Shown here piece after piece: positions 22,750-29,807 of a DNA stretch of 29,950 nt. This DNA is from Brevundimonas sp. UBA7664 (GTDB lineage: Bacteria; Pseudomonadota; Alphaproteobacteria; Caulobacterales; Caulobacteraceae): the NCBI RefSeq assembly GCF_002483305.1, contig NZ_DLHQ01000039.1, forward strand, positions 29,550 through 59,499, given 5' to 3'. The notes beneath the pieces were generated by a model, which saw only the letters and a program-made list of their open reading frames with translations, ran no database searches and was not told the origin of the DNA. The position numbers were made by a program, and so were the translations under genes. Numbering within the stretch: position 1 is the stretch's first letter; every line of letters starts with the position of its first letter.

Positions 22750-23766
22750 ATGTCCGACGCCCTGTCTCCCGCCCGCCCCGATCCCGCCTTGCCCCGGCAT
22801 GACTGGACTCTGCCCGAGGTCGAGGCCCTGTTCGCCCGGCCTTTCATGGAGTTGGTGTTCGAGGCGGCGACCGTGCACCGGCGCTGGTTCGACCCGTCCG
22901 AGGTGCAGAAGAGCCAGCTGCTGTCGATCAAGACCGGCGGCTGCGCCGAGAACTGCGGCTACTGCTCGCAATCGGCCAGTTTCGACACCGGGCTGAAGGC
23001 CGAAAAGCTGATGGACGCCACGGCGGTGATCGCCGAGGCGATGGCGGCGAAGGCGGGCGGGGCGTCGCGCTTCTGCATGGGGGCGGCCTGGCGCGAGCTG
23101 AAGGATCGCGACACGCCGAAGCTGGCGACGATGATCGCGGGGGTGAAGGCGCTGGGGCTCGAGACTTGCGCGACCCTCGGCATGCTGACGGCCGACCAGG
23201 CGCGGCAGCTGAAGGCGGCGGGGCTCGACTACTACAACCACAACCTCGACACGGGGCCGGAGTATTACGCCCAGGTCGTCACCACGCGGACGTATCAGGA
23301 CCGGCTCGACACCCTGGAGCATGTGCGCGACGCCGGCATGAGCACCTGTTGCGGCGGCATCGTCGGCATGGGCGAGGCGCGGCGCGACCGGGCCAGCCTG
23401 CTGCATGCGCTGGCGACCCTGCCGGTCCATCCCGACAGCCTGCCCGTCAACGCCCTGGTGCCGGTCACCGGCACGCCGCTGGGCGAGCGGATGCTGGCCG
23501 AGGGCCAGATCGACCCGATCGAATTCGTGCGCACCGTCGCCGTGGCGCGGCTGGTCTGTCCGCGGGCCATGGTGCGGCTGTCGGCCGGCCGCGAGACGAT
23601 GAGCCCCGAGATGCAGGCGCTATGCTTCCTCGCCGGGGCCAATTCCATCTTCGTCGGCGGCCGGTTGCTGACCACGCCCAATCCGGAACAGGACGAGGAC
23701 GCGCGGCTGTTCGCCCTGCTGGACCTGCGGCCGATGGAGCCGGGCGCGGTCGAGGCGGCGGCGTAG
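22750..23766 (+). CDS. bioB: Biotin synthase
   Basis: A radical-SAM enzyme that inserts sulfur into dethiobiotin, the last step of biotin synthesis. 338 residues. The 4Fe-4S cluster motif is CAENCGYC (Cys65, Cys69, Cys72) in KTGGCAENCGYCSQSASF. Other family blocks are ASRFCMGAAWRELKDRD, YYNHNLDTGPEYYAQVVTTRTYQDRL-type pattern, CCGGIVGMGE and RLSAGRETM. These contain the Cys and Arg residues that hold the 2Fe-2S cluster in characterised enzymes. The start at 22750 (MSDALSP) is supported by the promoter spacing. No other bio genes are in the window, so bioB is alone here. Confidence 0.97.
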   Translation: MSDALSPARPDPALPRHDWTLPEVEALFARPFMELVFEAATVHRRWFDPSEVQKSQLLSIKTGGCAENCGYCSQSASFDTGLKAEKLMDATAVIAEAMAAKAGGASRFCMGAAWRELKDRDTPKLATMIAGVKALGLETCATLGMLTADQARQLKAAGLDYYNHNLDTGPEYYAQVVTTRTYQDRLDTLEHVRDAGMSTCCGGIVGMGEARRDRASLLHALATLPVHPDSLPVNALVPVTGTPLGERMLAEGQIDPIEFVRTVAVARLVCPRAMVRLSAGRETMSPEMQALCFLAGANSIFVGGRLLTTPNPEQDEDARLFALLDLRPMEPGAVEAAA

Positions 23767-23776
23767 ATCGCGTTCT

Positions 23777-23798
23777 CCCTCCCCACTTCGGGGGAGGG
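23777..23798. terminator. Hairpin after bioB
   Basis: CCCTCCCC (23777-23784) and GGGGAGGG (23791-23798) form a perfect 8-bp stem around ACTTCG, a stable UUCG-like loop, 10 bp after the bioB stop. No T-run follows. Such C-rich/G-rich hairpins are common in GC-rich intergenic DNA. Confidence 0.55.
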
Positions 23799-23842
23799 TG
23801 AACCGTAACCACGCCTTAAGCGCCGGGCGCTATCATCGGCCC

Positions 23843-24217
23843 ATGGATCGCCGCGCCCTTCTCGGATTGAAGACCCCGCCGCTCAGGACCGGAGGCGGCG
23901 GCGGCGCGCCCCAGGCCAGCTATCTGCGGCTGCCGACCATCACCGCCAATGTCATCCGCCCCGGTGGCCGGCGCGGCGTGATGACCGTCGAGACCGGGGT
24001 GGACACGGCCGACGCCGCCCTGCGCGCCCGGGTCGCCCAGTCGGCCCCGCGCCTGCGCGCGGCCTATGCGGCGGTGGTGCAGCAGTCGGCCAACGCCCTG
24101 CTGCCCGGAACGCCCCCCGACGTCGAACACCTGGTCGCCCAGCTCCAGGCGGCGACCAACACCGTCATGGGCCGCGCCGGCGCGCGGCTGCTGATCGGGA
24201 CGGTGATGGTGGTCTAG
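23843..24217 (+). CDS. Small protein of unknown function, weakly FliL-like
   Basis: A 124-residue protein. After a basic start (MDRRALLGLKTPPLR) and a Gly-rich linker (TGGGGGAPQ), it has a strand-helix pattern, YLRLPTITANVIRPGGRRGVMTVETGV, then a long helix (AALRARVAQSAPRLRAAYAAVVQQ) and a final helix and strand ending LLIGTVMVV. The order resembles FliL-type domains (strand, strand, helix, hydrophobic C-terminal strand), but no flagellar genes are nearby and the membrane anchor of FliL is missing. TATCAT (23831-23836) ends 6 nt before the ATG and may be the -10 box of a leaderless mRNA; the -35 is poor. Confidence 0.7.
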   Translation: MDRRALLGLKTPPLRTGGGGGAPQASYLRLPTITANVIRPGGRRGVMTVETGVDTADAALRARVAQSAPRLRAAYAAVVQQSANALLPGTPPDVEHLVAQLQAATNTVMGRAGARLLIGTVMVV

Positions 24218-24293
24218 TAACCGGCGAGGGCCAGAAGAGCGGGTGTCGCGAGGGCGACGGTGGCTGACCGGACATCCCGACCCGTCTGAACAT

Positions 24294-24320
24294 TGTCTCT
24301 GGAGCGATATCCCCTACGCT
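24294..24320 (+). promoter_or_regulatory. Predicted promoter of the erythromycin-esterase-like gene (leaderless)
   Basis: TTGTCT and TACGCT are separated by 16 bp, with the -10 box ending 6 nt before the ATG at 24327. No ribosome binding site lies between. The remaining bases from the previous stop (24218-24293) show nothing further. Confidence 0.4.
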
Positions 24321-24326
24321 CCGTCC

Positions 24327-25511
24327 ATGCACCGACTGCTGCTTTCCATCGTCATCGCCGCGGCCGCGACCAGCTGTGCGGAACCCTCCCGGCTTCCCTT
24401 GGCGGCGACGCCGCCTGCCGACGCCATGTCAGGGGCGATCCGCGGCCTGTGCGCCAGCGACGTCGCGCTCCTCGGCGAGGGCGCGAACCACGCCGACGGT
24501 CGCTCGCTCGCCTTCAAGGCCGCGCTGGTGCGACGGCTGGTGGACGAGTGTGGTTTTGACGCCGTCGTCTTCGAGGCCGGCAGCTACGATTTTCTCGAGA
24601 TGGATCGTCGATTGCGGCGAGGCGAACCGGTCACGCGCGACATGGTTTCCTCCGCCGTCGGCGGGTTGTGGAACCGGAATGAAGAGATCCAGCCGCTGAT
24701 CACCTGGATGCACGACTCACTGGTCGCCGGGCGCTTGCGGCTCGGCGGCATGGATGATCAGCTCGGAAGCGCCGGTGCGTTCTCTTCCATCAGCGAGATG
24801 CCCGCGGAACTCAGCGGATTGCTCGGCGGGGAGCGGGACGAAGCCTGCAGGGGTTTATTCCGCCAGCAGATCTATGGCCAGCTTGGCCCGTCTGCTGAAG
24901 AGCAGGCGCCACTCAGAACCTGTCTGGTCGACATTCAGACGGTGGTTCAGGCCATGCCTGCCAGCGCCGACCGGGACGCCCATCTTCAAAACCTGGATAA
25001 CATCGGCCGGTTCGTCAGCCGGCAAGGGATGGACACGACGGCGTATATCGAGGGCCGCAGCCATTCGATGTGGCGGAACTACCAGTGGTGGCTGGCAGAG
25101 CGCTTTCCGCAAGGGAGCCGGGTGATCGTATGGGGCGCGACGGTGCACCTTTCGCGCAGCGCGCGCGCCCATCCCCGGTTCGCCACGGTCGCCAATTTCG
25201 GGTCATACATCGACAGGACCTATGGAGACCGGGCCTCGTTCCTCGGCTTCAGCGCGGCGTCCGGCGCCTACATGGAAGGCGGTCAGGTCCGTGAACGCGC
25301 CCCGGCAGCCTCGGGATCGCTGGAAGCCGCGGCCCTGGGTGACACGGCCCTGGACCTCACATATCTCGACCACGCCGCTCTCCGTCGTCTCGGAGCCTTG
25401 CCTGGCGCAGTATTCTCCAGAGAGCCTGTGGTCGCCCGTTGGTCCGACGTGGTGGATGGTGTGGTCGTGTTCAGGGAGGAACGGGCGCCCAGCCGAAGTC
25501 CCGCGCGGTGA
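24327..25511 (+). CDS. Erythromycin-esterase-like lipoprotein
   Basis: A 394-residue exported protein with a lipobox-like ATSC (Cys17) after the signal peptide MHRLLLSIVIAAA. The core matches the erythromycin esterase superfamily: LLGEGANHADG (His55), VVFEAGSYDF (Glu83), the RSHSMWRNYQWWLAERF helix, and VIVWGATVHLSRSA (His274). The residues corresponding to the catalytic His-Glu-His set of Ere enzymes are all present, but the usual LGExxHGxxE motif is changed to LGExxNHADG. Many family members act on substrates other than macrolides, so resistance should not be inferred. Surface location also differs from cytoplasmic Ere enzymes. It converges on the ABC ATPase gene; the 112-bp gap holds only a weak hairpin (GCCAC/GTGGC near 25513). 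Confidence 0.85.
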   Translation: MHRLLLSIVIAAAATSCAEPSRLPLAATPPADAMSGAIRGLCASDVALLGEGANHADGRSLAFKAALVRRLVDECGFDAVVFEAGSYDFLEMDRRLRRGEPVTRDMVSSAVGGLWNRNEEIQPLITWMHDSLVAGRLRLGGMDDQLGSAGAFSSISEMPAELSGLLGGERDEACRGLFRQQIYGQLGPSAEEQAPLRTCLVDIQTVVQAMPASADRDAHLQNLDNIGRFVSRQGMDTTAYIEGRSHSMWRNYQWWLAERFPQGSRVIVWGATVHLSRSARAHPRFATVANFGSYIDRTYGDRASFLGFSAASGAYMEGGQVRERAPAASGSLEAAALGDTALDLTYLDHAALRRLGALPGAVFSREPVVARWSDVVDGVVVFREERAPSRSPAR

Positions 25512-25623
25512 AGCCACACCGGGGTGGCCGATCCTCAAGCCGCCCTCAACTCCCTTCGCGCGTCCACACCGTGCAGCGAGCGTCCGTGTTCTCGCCCGGC
25601 GATCAACGCCGCGTCGCGGCCGC

Positions 25624-26598
25624 TCAGTCCTTCGTCGGACTGACCTGGCTTTCATCCCCATAGGTCAGGGCCAGGAAGACATCCTCCAGGTCCGGATCCT
25701 CGGTGACGATGTCGGCGATGGTGACGCCCGCCGCGCGGACCGCGGCCAGCACCTGTTCGACCGATGACTGGCCCTTCTTGTAGGTGACGGCGAAGGCGCC
25801 GTTGGGGCGGGCGACGGCCTCGAAACCCTTGAGTTTGGGCAGGGCCTTCAGGGCGCCTTCGGGGGTCACCACCACATTGCGCGTGTCCAGCCGGCGCAGC
25901 AGCTGCGGCGTCGGCTCGCAGGCGACGACCTCGCCGCGGTTCATGATGGCGATGGTGTCGCAGAGCTCCTGCGCCTCCTCCAGATAGTGGGTGGTCAAGA
26001 GGATGGTCACGCCCTCGGCGTTGAGGCGGCGGACGTATTCCCAAAGCTGGCGACGCAGCTCGACATCGACCCCCGCCGTCGGCTCGTCGAGGATCAGGAT
26101 GGGCGGATTGTGGACCAGGGCCTTGGCCACCATCAGGCGGCGCTTCATGCCGCCGGACAGGGCGCGGACATAGGCGTGGGCCTTGTCGCTGAGGCCGAGG
26201 GCGGCGAGCAATTCGTCGGAGCGCCGCTCATTGGCGGGGACGCCGTAGAAGCCGGCCTGGACCTCCAGCGCCTCGCGCGGGGTGAAGAAGACGTCGGCGA
26301 CGATCTCCTGCGGCACCACGCCGAGGGCGGCGCGGGCGTCGCGCGGCTGTTTGTCGATGTCGCGGCCCCAGATCTCGGCCGTGCCGCCGGTCTTGTTGAC
26401 CACCCCGGCGAGGATGTTGATCAGGGTCGACTTGCCGGCGCCGTTGGGGCCCAGCAGGCCGAACATCGAGCCGCGCGGAATGACCAGGTCGACGCCGCGC
26501 AGCGCGACCTTGGGTGGCGCCTTCTTCGAACCCGCATAGGTCTTTTCCAGCCCCCGGACCTCGATGGCGTTGACGGGCAGGGCGGCGGAGTCGGGCAT
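25624..26598 (-). CDS. ABC transporter ATP-binding protein (ABC-2/export type)
   Basis: A 324-residue ATPase with all motifs: Walker A GPNGAGKS, Q-loop in GVVPQEI, signature LSGGMKRR, Walker B LILDEPTAG and the H-loop TTHYLEEAQ. The organisation resembles NodI/DrrA-type export ATPases, with a C-terminal extension of about 90 residues after the nucleotide-binding domain. The start at 26598 is supported by a promoter (26626-26654) that lies inside the longer alternative frame reaching 26688. The usual ABC-2 permease gene is not adjacent: the downstream neighbour on this strand is absent and the gene converges with the esterase-like gene. Substrate unknown. Confidence 0.94.
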   Translation of the reverse strand: MPDSAALPVNAIEVRGLEKTYAGSKKAPPKVALRGVDLVIPRGSMFGLLGPNGAGKSTLINILAGVVNKTGGTAEIWGRDIDKQPRDARAALGVVPQEIVADVFFTPREALEVQAGFYGVPANERRSDELLAALGLSDKAHAYVRALSGGMKRRLMVAKALVHNPPILILDEPTAGVDVELRRQLWEYVRRLNAEGVTILLTTHYLEEAQELCDTIAIMNRGEVVACEPTPQLLRRLDTRNVVVTPEGALKALPKLKGFEAVARPNGAFAVTYKKGQSSVEQVLAAVRAAGVTIADIVTEDPDLEDVFLALTYGDESQVSPTKD

Positions 26599-26625
26599 GC
26601 GGGGGCTTTCGGTCGACAAGCGGCC

Positions 26626-26654
26626 TAGGTAGGCGCGCCGTCCGCCGCCGCCAA
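26626..26654 (-). promoter_or_regulatory. Predicted promoter of the ABC ATPase gene
   Basis: On the minus strand TTGGCG (26649-26654) and TACCTA (26626-26631) are spaced by 17 bp. The leader to the ATG at 26598 would be about 20 nt. This placement argues against the upstream ATG at 26688. Confidence 0.45.
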
Positions 26655-26668
26655 GGGGCGCATCCGAT

Positions 26669-26739
26669 ATGTCAATGACGCTTGACATGGTTCGGCGTTA
26701 TGTCTAGCGTGCTTGTCATTATGAACAGCGTGCTTGACG
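26669..26739. promoter_or_regulatory. Candidate operator region with inverted repeat and phased GCTTGNC repeats
   Basis: A perfect 7-bp inverted repeat, ATGTCAA (26669-26675) and TTGACAT (26682-26688), surrounds TGACGC. The motif GCTTGNC recurs on the plus strand at 26680, 26711 and 26732, spacings of 31 and 21 bp, close to three and two helical turns; the last two are part of the direct repeat AGCGTGCTTG (26706 and 26727). The TTGACA can serve as the -35 box of a plus-strand promoter with TAGCGT (26705-26710) at 17 bp, feeding the small membrane protein gene. Confidence 0.5.
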
Positions 26740-26749
26740 GAAACCTCGC

Positions 26750-27004
26750 ATGACCCGCACCAAAATGATCGGCTGGACGGCCTTCGCCTTCTGCCTGCTC
26801 GGCTATGGCGTCTTCACCGCCGTGGTCGTGCTGAACCGGATGGGCGAACTGGCGATGCGCGAGACCCTGCTGATCGGCGGCCCGGCGGCGGTGATCGGCG
26901 AGATCGGCCTGTGGGTCGCCGCCGGCTGCCTGGGCTGGTCCCTGTTCCGCAAGCGCAAGGCCCTGTTCGACCGGGTCTTCCGCCGCAAGCCGCGGACGGT
27001 TTGA
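26750..27004 (+). CDS. Small two-helix membrane protein, unknown function
   Basis: An 84-residue inner-membrane protein with hydrophobic helices at about residues 6-28 (IGWTAFAFCLLGYGVFTAVVVL) and 40-65 (LLIGGPAAVIGEIGLWVAAG and following), and a strongly basic C-terminus (FRKRKALFDRVFRRKPRTV) that should face the cytoplasm. I recognise no named family. A GGAAAC sequence 7 nt upstream is a weak ribosome binding site. The upstream region is unusually structured for such a small gene (inverted and phased direct repeats at 26669-26739), which suggests tight regulation. Confidence 0.75.
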   Translation: MTRTKMIGWTAFAFCLLGYGVFTAVVVLNRMGELAMRETLLIGGPAAVIGEIGLWVAAGCLGWSLFRKRKALFDRVFRRKPRTV

Positions 27005-27066
27005 CGCCGGGGGCCCGGGCTTCTAGGGAGTCGGCCGATATCCGCCGTCACCCGTCAGGTCCGCCC

Positions 27067-27306
27067 ATGCCGCCGCGCCACGCCGATGCGATCATCCCGC
27101 CCCCGGAAGCCATCGTGGTTCCGACCAAGCGCGTCGCCTGCGACGGCGGCGGCGGGGCGCTCGGTCATCCGCTGGTCTATATGGACATGGGCGGCGAGGA
27201 CTTCGTCGAATGCGCCTATTGCGACCGCCGCTTCGTGCTGGACGCCCATCCGCAGCCCGAGAACGAATACCTCAGCCCCGCCGCGCGGCCGCCTGAAGCG
27301 CACTAG
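27067..27306 (+). CDS. CHCC zinc-finger protein (NDUFS6-like)
   Basis: A 79-residue protein of the zf-CHCC family, related to the C-terminal part of the mitochondrial complex I accessory subunit NDUFS6. Zinc ligands are Cys25, His34, Cys49 and Cys52 in VACDGGGGALGHPLVYMDM and VECAYCDRRFVL. In alphaproteobacteria this family is associated with complex I. The start at 27067 (MPPRHADAII) gives a compact protein; an in-frame stretch upstream has no conserved sequence. It converges on the GST gene with a nested hairpin between. Confidence 0.9.
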   Translation: MPPRHADAIIPPPEAIVVPTKRVACDGGGGALGHPLVYMDMGGEDFVECAYCDRRFVLDAHPQPENEYLSPAARPPEAH

Positions 27307-27353
27307 CCGAAATCGGTCCGGGCGATCCCGTTTCGCCCGGGCTCAGATTTCGG
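27307..27353. terminator. Nested hairpin between convergent zinc-finger and GST genes
   Basis: The outer stem CCGAAATC/GATTTCGG (27307-27314 and 27346-27353) encloses the inner stem CCGGGCG/CGCCCGG (27318-27324 and 27334-27340) with a 9-nt loop. It begins directly after the zinc-finger stop codon and ends 8 bp before the GST stop, as expected of a shared bidirectional terminator. Confidence 0.7.
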
Positions 27354-27360
27354 CCCGGAT

Positions 27361-28020
27361 TCAGTCCTCGGCGGGCGGCGCGGGCATCAGGTCGCCGAAC
27401 GGCGCCGCGTCCTCCAGCGCCCGGACGAACGACGGCCGGGCCATGAGGCGTTTGTGCCAGGCTCTCAGCCGCGGCCGGTCGCCGAACGGGACCAGCCGCC
27501 GGGCATAGGTCAGAACCGGCGCGGCGCAGCAGTCGGCCAGGGTGAAGGTCTCGCCCGCGCCCCAGGTCCGCCCGTCGGCCAGCCGCTCTTCCAGCCAGTC
27601 CCAGGCGCCGGCCAGCACGGCCGCGTCCTGGGCGTCGCCGAAGGGGTCCTCGTTTCCGGCCGGGCGGAATTTGCGCGGGATGATCCGGTTCATCGGCCCG
27701 CCCGCATAGATGTCCACCATCCGGTCGACCAGCCGCGCCTCCAGCGCCGCCTCCGGATCGGCGGGGATCAGCCGCCCGCCGCCCGCCAGCCGGTCGAGGT
27801 ACTCAATGACGATGCTGGATTCATAGATCGTCCGGCCGGCGTCCGTATCGACCAGGGTCGGCATCTTGGCGAAGGGCGACAGGGCGCGGAATTCGGCCAT
27901 GACCGTCTCGTTCGCGGCCTCGACCAGCTTCGGCTCGAACGGCAGGCCGAGCTCGTACAGCGCCACCGAGGCCTTCTGGCCGTAGGCGGAATAGGGGTGG
28001 GACCACAGGATCAGGGACAT
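27361..28020 (-). CDS. Glutathione S-transferase family protein
   Basis: A 219-residue GST. The N-terminal thioredoxin-like domain (residues 1-80) has LILWSHPYSAYGQKASVALYEL, the cis-Pro segment KMPTLVDTD and the glutathione-binding ESSIVIEYLDRL. The C-terminal helical domain has TLADCCAAPVLTYARRL, with the conserved Asp that caps the core helix. The active-site position near Ser6-Ser10 suggests a Ser- or Tyr-type rather than Cys-type enzyme; the class is not assigned. It starts 2 bp after the stop of the SRPBCC gene upstream and probably belongs to the ArsR-SRPBCC operon. Confidence 0.9.
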   Translation of the reverse strand: MSLILWSHPYSAYGQKASVALYELGLPFEPKLVEAANETVMAEFRALSPFAKMPTLVDTDAGRTIYESSIVIEYLDRLAGGGRLIPADPEAALEARLVDRMVDIYAGGPMNRIIPRKFRPAGNEDPFGDAQDAAVLAGAWDWLEERLADGRTWGAGETFTLADCCAAPVLTYARRLVPFGDRPRLRAWHKRLMARPSFVRALEDAAPFGDLMPAPPAED

Positions 28021-28022
28021 GA

Positions 28023-28544
28023 TCAGACGGACTCGCCCGGTGCCGCCGACCCGGCGCTGGTTTCCAGTTCGCGCGCGAGGTTCTCAAGCATGGCGGTGCA
28101 ACCGTGCTGACGCAGTGGAATGTGGGCGGCGCCGTCGTCGCCGAAATAAGCGCCCTGCTCGGTATAGACCAGATGCGCGCCGGCCCCGTCGGCGCGCAGC
28201 TCTATGGTCGCCAGAGAGGCCGAGTCGCGACGCCTCTCATCTCCCAGTTCACGGCCCATGACGTAGCTGAGGATGATCCGGCGGCTCTCGACAATGTCCA
28301 GAAACCGCGTGTCGTTGAACCCGACAGCGTGATCGCCGAAGCGGTAGCGGCCCCCGCCGCGACCGCCGACGCGGAACTCGTGGACCCAGTCGTGGACAGT
28401 GGCGCCCGGCGCCTCCACGAACCATCGGCGGAATGCGTCGGGATCGGCCCAGGCCTGGAACACCCGTTCCGGTGAGGCGTCATAGCGGCGCTCGACCGTG
28501 AAGGTCCCGTGGGCGAGGGCGGATGGGGCGGGCTGGGTCATCAT
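28023..28544 (-). CDS. SRPBCC (AHSA1-like) domain protein, second in ArsR operon
   Basis: A 173-residue START-like/AHSA1-type protein with a hydrophobic ligand cavity. The opening VERRYDASPERVFQAWADPDAFRRWF is the family signature; RRIILSYVMGREL and ASLATIELRADGAGAHLVYTEQGAYF form later strands, and HGCTAMLENLARELE forms the long C-terminal helix. It overlaps the stop of the upstream SRPBCC gene by 4 bases (ATGA at 28541-28544), so translation is coupled. ArsR-SRPBCC operons are common; the ligand is usually unknown. A second possible ATG lies one codon downstream. Confidence 0.88.
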   Translation of the reverse strand: MMTQPAPSALAHGTFTVERRYDASPERVFQAWADPDAFRRWFVEAPGATVHDWVHEFRVGGRGGGRYRFGDHAVGFNDTRFLDIVESRRIILSYVMGRELGDERRRDSASLATIELRADGAGAHLVYTEQGAYFGDDGAAHIPLRQHGCTAMLENLARELETSAGSAAPGESV

Positions 28545-29002
28545 GCGTTCTCCAGGGCAAGAAGGGTCAGCTCGGCGACAAGGTTGTCCAAGGCCATCGA
28601 ATGACCGTGACGGACCCCCGCGGCCATGCCCGGTTCGGGCGCCGCCAGCTGGATGGTGAGATTCAGCCGGACCCCTGTCGCGGTCGCGGCGATCTCGAAG
28701 GAGTTCAGGGAGTGGCTGAGAATACGGCCGCCTTCCCGCACGGTCTCGGACAGGACGATCCGCTCGGAGGGTTCGATCGCCAGATACCGGTTCTCGACAT
28801 GGTAGCGGAGGTCATCCGGGGCGCCGCAGCGGCAGAGATCGATCCCGCCGACGCGGAAATCGGCCTCGTCATAGACCAGACGCGCACCCTCGGGCACCGC
28901 CCAGCGCGCGCGGGACCGGGGGTCGGCGAGGGCGGCGAACAGCCGGGCCGGGGACGCGTCGTAGTCGCGCTCGAAGGTCAGGGTTTCGTGAACCAGCGTC
29001 AT
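28541..29002 (-). CDS. SRPBCC (AHSA1-like) domain protein, first in ArsR operon
   Basis: A 153-residue AHSA1-type protein, paralogous to the next gene downstream. Signature blocks are FERDYDASPARLFAALADPRSRARWA at the N-terminus and RIVLSETVREGGRILSHSLNSFEI later, with a C-terminal helix (ALDNLVAELTLLALEN). A CRC motif (LCRCGAPDD, about residues 56-64) is unusual for the family and could bind metal or a thiol reagent. Its ATG overlaps the arsR-type stop by 4 bases (ATGA at 28999-29002), so all three genes form one coupled operon. Confidence 0.88.
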   Translation of the reverse strand: MTLVHETLTFERDYDASPARLFAALADPRSRARWAVPEGARLVYDEADFRVGGIDLCRCGAPDDLRYHVENRYLAIEPSERIVLSETVREGGRILSHSLNSFEIAATATGVRLNLTIQLAAPEPGMAAGVRHGHSMALDNLVAELTLLALENA

Positions 29003-29340
29003 GTCTCAGGGTCCTCCCGCGTTTCATCCAGAAAGGCGCCCAGCCGGTCGAGACTGCGTTCGACCGACGTGCGGCGTTCGTTGATCCAGCGTTCCGCGGC
29101 GCTGAGCGCCTGCGGTTCGACCCGGCAGGTGCGCACCCGCCCGACCTTCTCGGAGGCGACCAGGCCGGCGGCCTCGAGGATCTTCAGATGCTGAACCACC
29201 GCCGACATGGACATCGGCATGGGCGCGGCCAGCTCGCTGACCGAGGCCGAGCCGCGCGACAGGCGTTCGACCATGGCCCGCCGGGTTGGATCGGACAGGG
29301 CCTGGAAGGCGAGATCGAGCGGCGTCTGATGCTGAAGCAT
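28999..29340 (-). CDS. ArsR-family transcriptional regulator
   Basis: A 113-residue winged-helix regulator. The opening ALSDPTRRAMVERLSRG and the helix-turn-helix SVSELAAPMPMSMSAVVQHLKILEAAGLV (about residues 33-61) are typical of the ArsR subgroup paired with SRPBCC proteins; the wing is SEKVGRVRTCRVEP. The Cys-based metal motif of ArsR/SmtB sensors (ELCVCDL) is absent, so it is unlikely to sense arsenic or similar metals that way. It heads a coupled operon with two SRPBCC genes and perhaps the GST. The promoter and a TACTTAAGTA palindrome abut the start codon, suggesting autorepression and a leaderless mRNA. Confidence 0.92.
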   Translation of the reverse strand: MLQHQTPLDLAFQALSDPTRRAMVERLSRGSASVSELAAPMPMSMSAVVQHLKILEAAGLVASEKVGRVRTCRVEPQALSAAERWINERRTSVERSLDRLGAFLDETREDPET

Positions 29341-29341
29341 T

Positions 29342-29374
29342 TACTTAAGTATCAAGACGCCGGCACAGTGGCAA
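29342..29374 (-). promoter_or_regulatory. ArsR promoter with overlapping palindromic operator
   Basis: On the minus strand TTGCCA (29369-29374) and TACTTA (29346-29351) are spaced by 17 bp; only 5 nt separate the -10 box from the ATG. The perfect 10-bp palindrome TACTTAAGTA (29342-29351) covers the -10 box, a classic position for an autorepressor. No ribosome binding site exists, so the mRNA should be leaderless. Confidence 0.6.
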
Positions 29375-29429
29375 CCCCTCGTTAAGCGACGCGGCGCACG
29401 CTCATCTCGCCCTATTCCGGAGAGGCACG

Positions 29430-29807
29430 ATGTCGACCATCCAGACCTCCAGCTATCGCCGCCAGCGCGACCATTTCGAACCGCAGGACACCGATCCGCA
29501 GGAACAGCGCCGGCTTCGCGGCCTGCTGGAGCAGATCGACTATTCGGCCTTCGTCGCCAATCGCGAGGTCATCGGCCAGATGCTGCCGAAGCTGGACGCG
29601 GCGATGTTCCAGCGTCTCGCGGTGCTGACCGCCACGGCGCGCGCCAAATGGGTCGCCGAGAGTCTACGCCAATCGGAATCCGGGGCGCCGTCGACCGCCG
29701 ACCAGGTCGCCCGCCTGACCGCCGCGCGCACCGCCTATGAGGAACTGGCCGAGGCCTATGAAGGCCTGCGCCGCATGGTCGAGCGCGGCTACGTCGCCAT
29801 TCGCTAG
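29430..29807 (+). CDS. Small helical protein of unknown function
   Basis: A 125-residue, probably cytoplasmic protein without signal or membrane segment. It is predicted to be almost entirely helical, with a charged N-terminus (YRRQRDHFEPQDTDPQEQRRLRGLLEQ), a central LDAAMFQRLAVLTATARAKWVAE helix and a C-terminal helix TAARTAYEELAEAYEGLRRMVE. I recognise no family. The ribosome binding site GGAGAGG precedes the ATG by 5 nt, so the start is secure. Its TAG stop overlaps, within CTAG at 29804-29807, the stop of the convergent partial gene. Confidence 0.78.
   Translation: MSTIQTSSYRRQRDHFEPQDTDPQEQRRLRGLLEQIDYSAFVANREVIGQMLPKLDAAMFQRLAVLTATARAKWVAESLRQSESGAPSTADQVARLTAARTAYEELAEAYEGLRRMVERGYVAIR

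Noticed and set aside
24327..25511. A macrolide resistance gene
   Set aside because: Similarity is to the superfamily only; the first motif differs and the protein is exported. There is no mobile-element context.
25512..25623. A small gene between the esterase-like and ABC genes
   Set aside because: No frame with a start, ribosome binding site and plausible composition fits the gap; the overlapping frames are shadows of the neighbours.
26599..26688. N-terminal extension of the ABC ATPase starting at 26688
   Set aside because: The extra 30 residues are Gly/Ser-rich, and a good promoter with 17-bp spacing lies inside them.
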